Shown piece by piece: positions 59,814 through 64,000 of a stretch of 64,000 nucleotides of DNA. The notes under the pieces were generated by a model. That model did no database searches, was not told the DNA's origin, and worked only from the letters and a program-made list of their open reading frames with translations. Each line of letters begins with the position of its first letter. The first letter of the stretch is position 1. The stretch covers positions 257,758-321,757 of the forward strand of contig JAUICP010000003.1 of assembly GCA_030427805.1 (NCBI GenBank). The letters run 5' to 3'. Source of the DNA: Bdellovibrionia bacterium. Lineage in GTDB: Bacteria > Bdellovibrionota > Bdellovibrionia > Bdellovibrionales > JAGQZY01. A program made the translations under genes and the position numbers.

Positions 59814-61919
59814 CTAACCAATGAAGGCGAGTGCTTTATTTCCCTGGGTTTTTAGGAGTTCTTCACGAATGGCTCGGTTTTCGGGCTTTTTAAGTTGTGG
59901 ATCATTCTGCAGGATTTCAAAGGCGACCTTTCGAGCCTGCTTGAGAATATCAAAATCGCGCACGAGATTGGCCATTTTAAATCCGGGCAAGCCCGACTGG
60001 CGCGCGCCCATGAATTCTCCGGGCCCACGAATTTCTAAATCCGCTTCGGAAATTTTAAAACCATCATCGGATTGCTCCATGATTCGACAGCGCTCGGCTG
60101 ACTCCTTTGAAACGGCCTTACCTAGAACAAGAACACAATAGCTACGGTGGGAGCCTCTTCCCACTCGGCCCCGCAACTGGTGAAGTTGCGATAGGCCAAA
60201 GCGCTCAGCGTGCTCGATCACCATGATATTGGCATTGGGAACATCAACGCCCACTTCAATAACTGTCGTCGAAACCAGAATATCAAAATCCCCAGCCCGA
60301 AACTGTCGCATGACTTCGTCTTTTTCTTGGGCTTTCATCTTTCCATGAAGTAGTCCGACTCGGTAATCCTTAAAACGCTCACAAAGAATGTGATGTTCTT
60401 CCATGGCATTTTTTAATTCGATTTTTTCACTCTCCTCAACGAGGGGATAAACCACATAGGCCTGACGACCTTTTGCCAATTGCTTTTCGACAAAATCAAA
60501 AACCTTAGGTCTGCGGCTTTCGTAGGTGACCCTTGTGAGGATGGGCTGCCGCCCCTTGGGTCTCTCGTTAATGATTGAAACATCCAGGTCACCATAGACA
60601 GTCATCGCCAAAGTTCGCGGTATCGGTGTTGCGGTCATTAAAAGCAAGTGAGGTGAAACTCCCTTTTGCTTGAGCTTATGTCTTTGCTCGACGCCAAACC
60701 TGTGCTGTTCATCAATAACAACCAAAGCGAGATTTTTAAATTCAACTTGATCTTGAATCAGAGAATGGGTGCCAACAATAAGGTCAATGTCTCCGCTGAC
60801 CAATTTATCTAAGACTTTATTTTTCTCTGAAGCTTTCATGGAACCCGTAAGGAGTTCGACTCGAATCCCCATACTTTTAAAAAGCTCATTGGAGTTTTTA
60901 AAGTGCTGCTCCGCTAGTATTTCTGTGGGAACCATCACTGCCGCTTGATAGCCATTTTCGATGGCGACCAGGCAACTCATTAAAGCCACAAGGGTCTTTC
61001 CTGAACCCACATCCCCTTGAACCATGCGATGCATAGGGTGAGGTTTTGAAATGTCTTCGAGAATTTCAGCAAAACAATTCTTTTGGGCTCCGGTGAGTTC
61101 AAAGGGCAAGCTCGCCTTTAGCTTTTCGACTTTTTCGAGGAGCTTTTTCATGGCGGGAGCCTTGTCGCGCTTAAGTCCCATGCGCTTAGCTGCTAAAAAA
61201 AGCTCCAACCAAAAAAACTCTTCAAAAATAATGCGTCGATGATAATCGGACTTGCCCTCAATAAAACTTCGCCCGGCCTCTTTAGGCGGCTGGTGAATAA
61301 ATTTAAGAGATTCAAAGCGACTGGGCAACTTTTCTCGATCCCTAATTCGCTGAGGGAGTGGATCCATTGCCTGAAGGTCGATCGAAGAGTTAGACTTCAA
61401 ATCCACCATAGCCTTTGAAATTATCTTTCGCAGCTTGGTTGAAGATAGCCCCTCAGTTTCGGGGTAGATCGGAAGCAGTTCGTCCTCGATAACTTCGTCT
61501 TTTCGCACTTCGTGAATATCAGGATGATGGAACTCGAGTTTTCCTCGGTAGAGAATGACTTTTCCGATAACTCGCACTTCGGTGCCATGACTAAAGCGCT
61601 CGAAATACCCCTTGTAGGGAACTCGAAAATACTTGCAGTGAATTCGACCGGCATCATCGGCGATCAATACATCGTAGATCTTCCGTCTGGATCGGCCCAA
61701 ATTATAGCTAGAAACTTTTAAAACTTTTGCTGTTAGCGAAACCACGTCCCCTGGCTGCAGCGAAGAAATACTACGTGCCGCCCGGCGATCTTCATAGGTC
61801 CTCGGATAGAACTCCATCAGGTCGCCCACTTGGCGCAGGCCTTTTTTTCCGAGAATCTCACTCAGTCTCGGGCCAACGCCTTTAACAAATTGTAGGGGTG
61901 TATCCAGGTACAGAGCCAT
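59814..61919 (-). CDS. recG: ATP-dependent DNA helicase RecG
   Basis: MVQGDVGSGKTLVALMS, VIDEQHRFGVEQRHKL, LLMTATPIPRTLAMTVYGDLDVS, QLRGRVGRG. Confidence 0.96.
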   Translation of the reverse strand: MALYLDTPLQFVKGVGPRLSEILGKKGLRQVGDLMEFYPRTYEDRRAARSISSLQPGDVVSLTAKVLKVSSYNLGRSRRKIYDVLIADDAGRIHCKYFRVPYKGYFERFSHGTEVRVIGKVILYRGKLEFHHPDIHEVRKDEVIEDELLPIYPETEGLSSTKLRKIISKAMVDLKSNSSIDLQAMDPLPQRIRDREKLPSRFESLKFIHQPPKEAGRSFIEGKSDYHRRIIFEEFFWLELFLAAKRMGLKRDKAPAMKKLLEKVEKLKASLPFELTGAQKNCFAEILEDISKPHPMHRMVQGDVGSGKTLVALMSCLVAIENGYQAAVMVPTEILAEQHFKNSNELFKSMGIRVELLTGSMKASEKNKVLDKLVSGDIDLIVGTHSLIQDQVEFKNLALVVIDEQHRFGVEQRHKLKQKGVSPHLLLMTATPIPRTLAMTVYGDLDVSIINERPKGRQPILTRVTYESRRPKVFDFVEKQLAKGRQAYVVYPLVEESEKIELKNAMEEHHILCERFKDYRVGLLHGKMKAQEKDEVMRQFRAGDFDILVSTTVIEVGVDVPNANIMVIEHAERFGLSQLHQLRGRVGRGSHRSYCVLVLGKAVSKESAERCRIMEQSDDGFKISEADLEIRGPGEFMGARQSGLPGFKMANLVRDFDILKQARKVAFEILQNDPQLKKPENRAIREELLKTQGNKALAFIG

Positions 61920-62086
61920 ATACCATTTATCATCCGCTTAATGATCCGAGTCAATGGTCTAGGACCTAATTTGAGAGGGCCCTACAGGCCCTTTAGATGT
62001 GTGCGGGCGTCTAAAAAAGGGCCACACTTTCAATGATTTACAGCAAGAAGCTAGAATCCTTTTCGCAGCCATGGCACAATAATCCC

Positions 62087-63031
62087 ATGGAATTAAACGA
62101 AAGTTTCAAAATCAGAGTGGGCAGCCTTCTTCCGGATCGTCCTTTGCCATTTGACCTCTTTATTTTTCTGAATAAAAAAATGGTTCACTACTTGCGAAGC
62201 GGCGATGAACTTTCTCAAGATAAAATCAATAAACTGGATCGCGCCGATGTTTTCTACGTCCCACTTGGACAACGACAAGATTACAAGAACTTTGTTTACC
62301 AACGGCTTAACGAAGACAATTTAAAAACCGAAGTAAAGGCGCAAATTCTTCGCGAAAGTTCTATCACACTCGTCGACGAAATATTTGAAAACCCCGATGT
62401 AGGATCCGCTCTCACCGACTCTAAAGAAGTTATTGGCGAATTTGTTAAATTCGTTGATGAGGCCCCGGAGGGACTTTCTCACCTCATTCACTTAAGTAGT
62501 CACGATTTTTACACTTATAACCACTCCCTGGATGTGAGCATTTACGCCTTGGGACTCGGTATGGCCGTTGGTTACAAAGGTGAAGAACTGCAAGAATTAG
62601 GACGTGGCTCGATCTTTCACGACATTGGTAAACGCCTGGTCGACGTGAATATAATTTGTAAAAACGGAGCCCTCGACGAAGTGGAGTGGGCGCAGATGCA
62701 GCAACACCCAACCTTTGGTTTGCAGATTCTCGATGAATACGATGTCTCTGAAGAAATCAAAGCCTGTTGCTTTGAACACCACGAAAACTTTTTGGGCAAT
62801 GGATACCCCCAGCAGTTAGATGGCGATGAAATCCACCCCATGGCCAGAATTGTAGCCCTGACGGACACCTACGATGCACTCACAACTAAGCGTTCCTACA
62901 ACAAACCGATGCTGCCCCGTGAGGCCATTGAGTTTATGACCGAAAAACTGGCCCAGAGATACGACCCTGATCTTCTCAAGGCCATGAATGAAGTCATGGT
63001 CCGTATGGACAAAGACAAAGCTTCCGCATAA
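62087..63031 (+). CDS. HD-GYP domain protein (variant motif)
   Basis: IFHDIGKRLVD; HHENFLGNGYPQQL; ARIVALTDTYDALTTKRSYNKPM; start at internal Met MELNESFKIRVG. Confidence 0.85.
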   Translation: MELNESFKIRVGSLLPDRPLPFDLFIFLNKKMVHYLRSGDELSQDKINKLDRADVFYVPLGQRQDYKNFVYQRLNEDNLKTEVKAQILRESSITLVDEIFENPDVGSALTDSKEVIGEFVKFVDEAPEGLSHLIHLSSHDFYTYNHSLDVSIYALGLGMAVGYKGEELQELGRGSIFHDIGKRLVDVNIICKNGALDEVEWAQMQQHPTFGLQILDEYDVSEEIKACCFEHHENFLGNGYPQQLDGDEIHPMARIVALTDTYDALTTKRSYNKPMLPREAIEFMTEKLAQRYDPDLLKAMNEVMVRMDKDKASA

Positions 63032-63144
63032 TAACTTAGCGCATTGCATTCCGTCATTCCCCCTATTGGCCGTGGCGTCCCGACCTTTGACAAGGGACCA
63101 CTTCTGCAAAACAATGTGGTCATTCTGAAGGGGGAGGTTTCGAT

Positions 63145-63615
63145 ATGTCGAAATGGATAGCAACTTTGATAATGAGTTTGATGTTTTTTCCTATGGTCTC
63201 TGAAGCGGGTCTTTACACCCAATGCCGCGAAAAGGGCTGGGGCGGACAGAGTCACGAAAAATGCGCCAATATTAATGTAGGATACATGCAGTGTCGCAAC
63301 TACAGTTGGAATGGCCAGAGCCACGATGCGTGTGTGAATGCAGGAGCAGGATACCGTGATTGTCGCGAATATGGCTTTTTAAATCAGAGCCATGAAAAAT
63401 GTGTCAACGCTCGCAGTGGATACCGTCTTTGCCGAGAGTATGGCTGGGGACAAAGTCACGACAAGTGCGTAAACGCGGGCCCTGAGTATGTTGAATGTCG
63501 TGAATACGGCTGGGGACAGAGTCACGAAACCTGTATTGAAATTTCAGTTCCCGATGTCAGAGGACCGGAAACGACTGACACGATGGGTGCTCCGGAGACA
63601 GCTCCGCAAGAGTAA
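63145..63615 (+). CDS. Secreted Cys-repeat protein (five ~22-aa QSH repeats)
   Basis: Signal peptide; YxxCREYGWGQSHEKCVNAGxG repeated five times. Confidence 0.8.
   Translation: MSKWIATLIMSLMFFPMVSEAGLYTQCREKGWGGQSHEKCANINVGYMQCRNYSWNGQSHDACVNAGAGYRDCREYGFLNQSHEKCVNARSGYRLCREYGWGQSHDKCVNAGPEYVECREYGWGQSHETCIEISVPDVRGPETTDTMGAPETAPQE
63214..63540 (+). repeat. Five tandem ~66-69-bp in-frame coding repeats
   Basis: Protein units C-R-x-Y/K-x-[W/F]-x-QSH-[ED]-x-C aligned by eye. Confidence 0.8.
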
Positions 63616-63641
63616 GACGCTCATCTCAACAAAGTTTTTTG

Positions 63642-64000
63642 CTAAGGCCTTTCTTTTGAAAGGCCTTTTTCTATTTGCTGCAATTGCCTTTCAAACTTTT
63701 TCGAAGTACCGAGCGCCTTCATTAACGTTTCGCTATGGCTTTTTTTATAATGATCGGCTTCGAGCCAAAGCTCTTCAAAAATCAAAGACGTGGCCCCATG
63801 AAGACTTGAAGGAAAGGCGCCATCCTCTTTTTCGCCGTAGCTGACAACAAGTCCCCGTTGGTAGAGTTGCTTCATCGCTCGGTTGTAAAATCGAACCATA
63901 TCCTTACCTTGAAGTTCACAGAGGGCCTTAATTTCTTTGGTCGATAAGGGTGAGTTATGTTCCAACTCTTCATAAATCTGCCTCGATTCGCGGGTCAGTC
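63642..64000 (-). CDS. Partial hypothetical protein running off the window edge (winged-helix-like)
   Basis: Open frame continues to the window end (LTRESRQIYEELEHNSPLSTKEIKALCELQGKDMVRFYNRAMKQLYQRGLVVSYGE). Confidence 0.5.
   Translation of the reverse strand, partial: LTRESRQIYEELEHNSPLSTKEIKALCELQGKDMVRFYNRAMKQLYQRGLVVSYGEKEDGAFPSSLHGATSLIFEELWLEADHYKKSHSETLMKALGTSKKFERQLQQIEKGLSKERP
63644..63667. terminator. Rho-independent terminator (possibly bidirectional)
   Basis: AAGGCCTTTC-TTTT-GAAAGGCCTT-TTT between convergent genes. Confidence 0.8.

Overview
This window is about 64 kb of gene-dense bacterial chromosome, apparently Gram-negative (many lipobox and signal-peptide proteins, outer-membrane barrels). 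The gene content suggests a Bdellovibrionota or deltaproteobacteria-like host; that assignment is inference. I see no IS element, prophage or CRISPR array. Recognisable core genes: uvrB-uvrC, recG, gltX, a carD-like regulator, comM/yifB-like, a XerC/D-type recombinase, a stomatin-like/NfeD pair, bfr plus a bfd-like ferredoxin, a nhaR-like regulator / HPF-like protein / nhaA cluster, a yggU-like gene and tRNA-Cys(GCA). Accessory content is mostly secreted proteins or lipoproteins of unknown function. The strongest candidates for undescribed biology are: (1) a tightly overlapping five-gene minus-strand operon (10163-14552) encoding a PEGA/TPR-like lipoprotein, MotA, MotB, a single-pass membrane protein that looks like a FliF-collar/FliG fusion, and a predicted outer-membrane barrel, which may be a non-flagellar motor; (2) a four-gene minus-strand operon (21058-26571) with a 1019-aa protein containing an AspH-like oxygenase region, a Cys/Lys-repeat lipoprotein fused to a methyltransferase, a stand-alone paralogue of the 1019-aa N-terminal module, and a YtoQ-like protein; (3) a 59-bp tandem leader-like repeat next to tRNA-Cys with compensatory stem changes and a built-in SD+ATG. 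All homology calls were made by eye from protein motifs; no searches were run.
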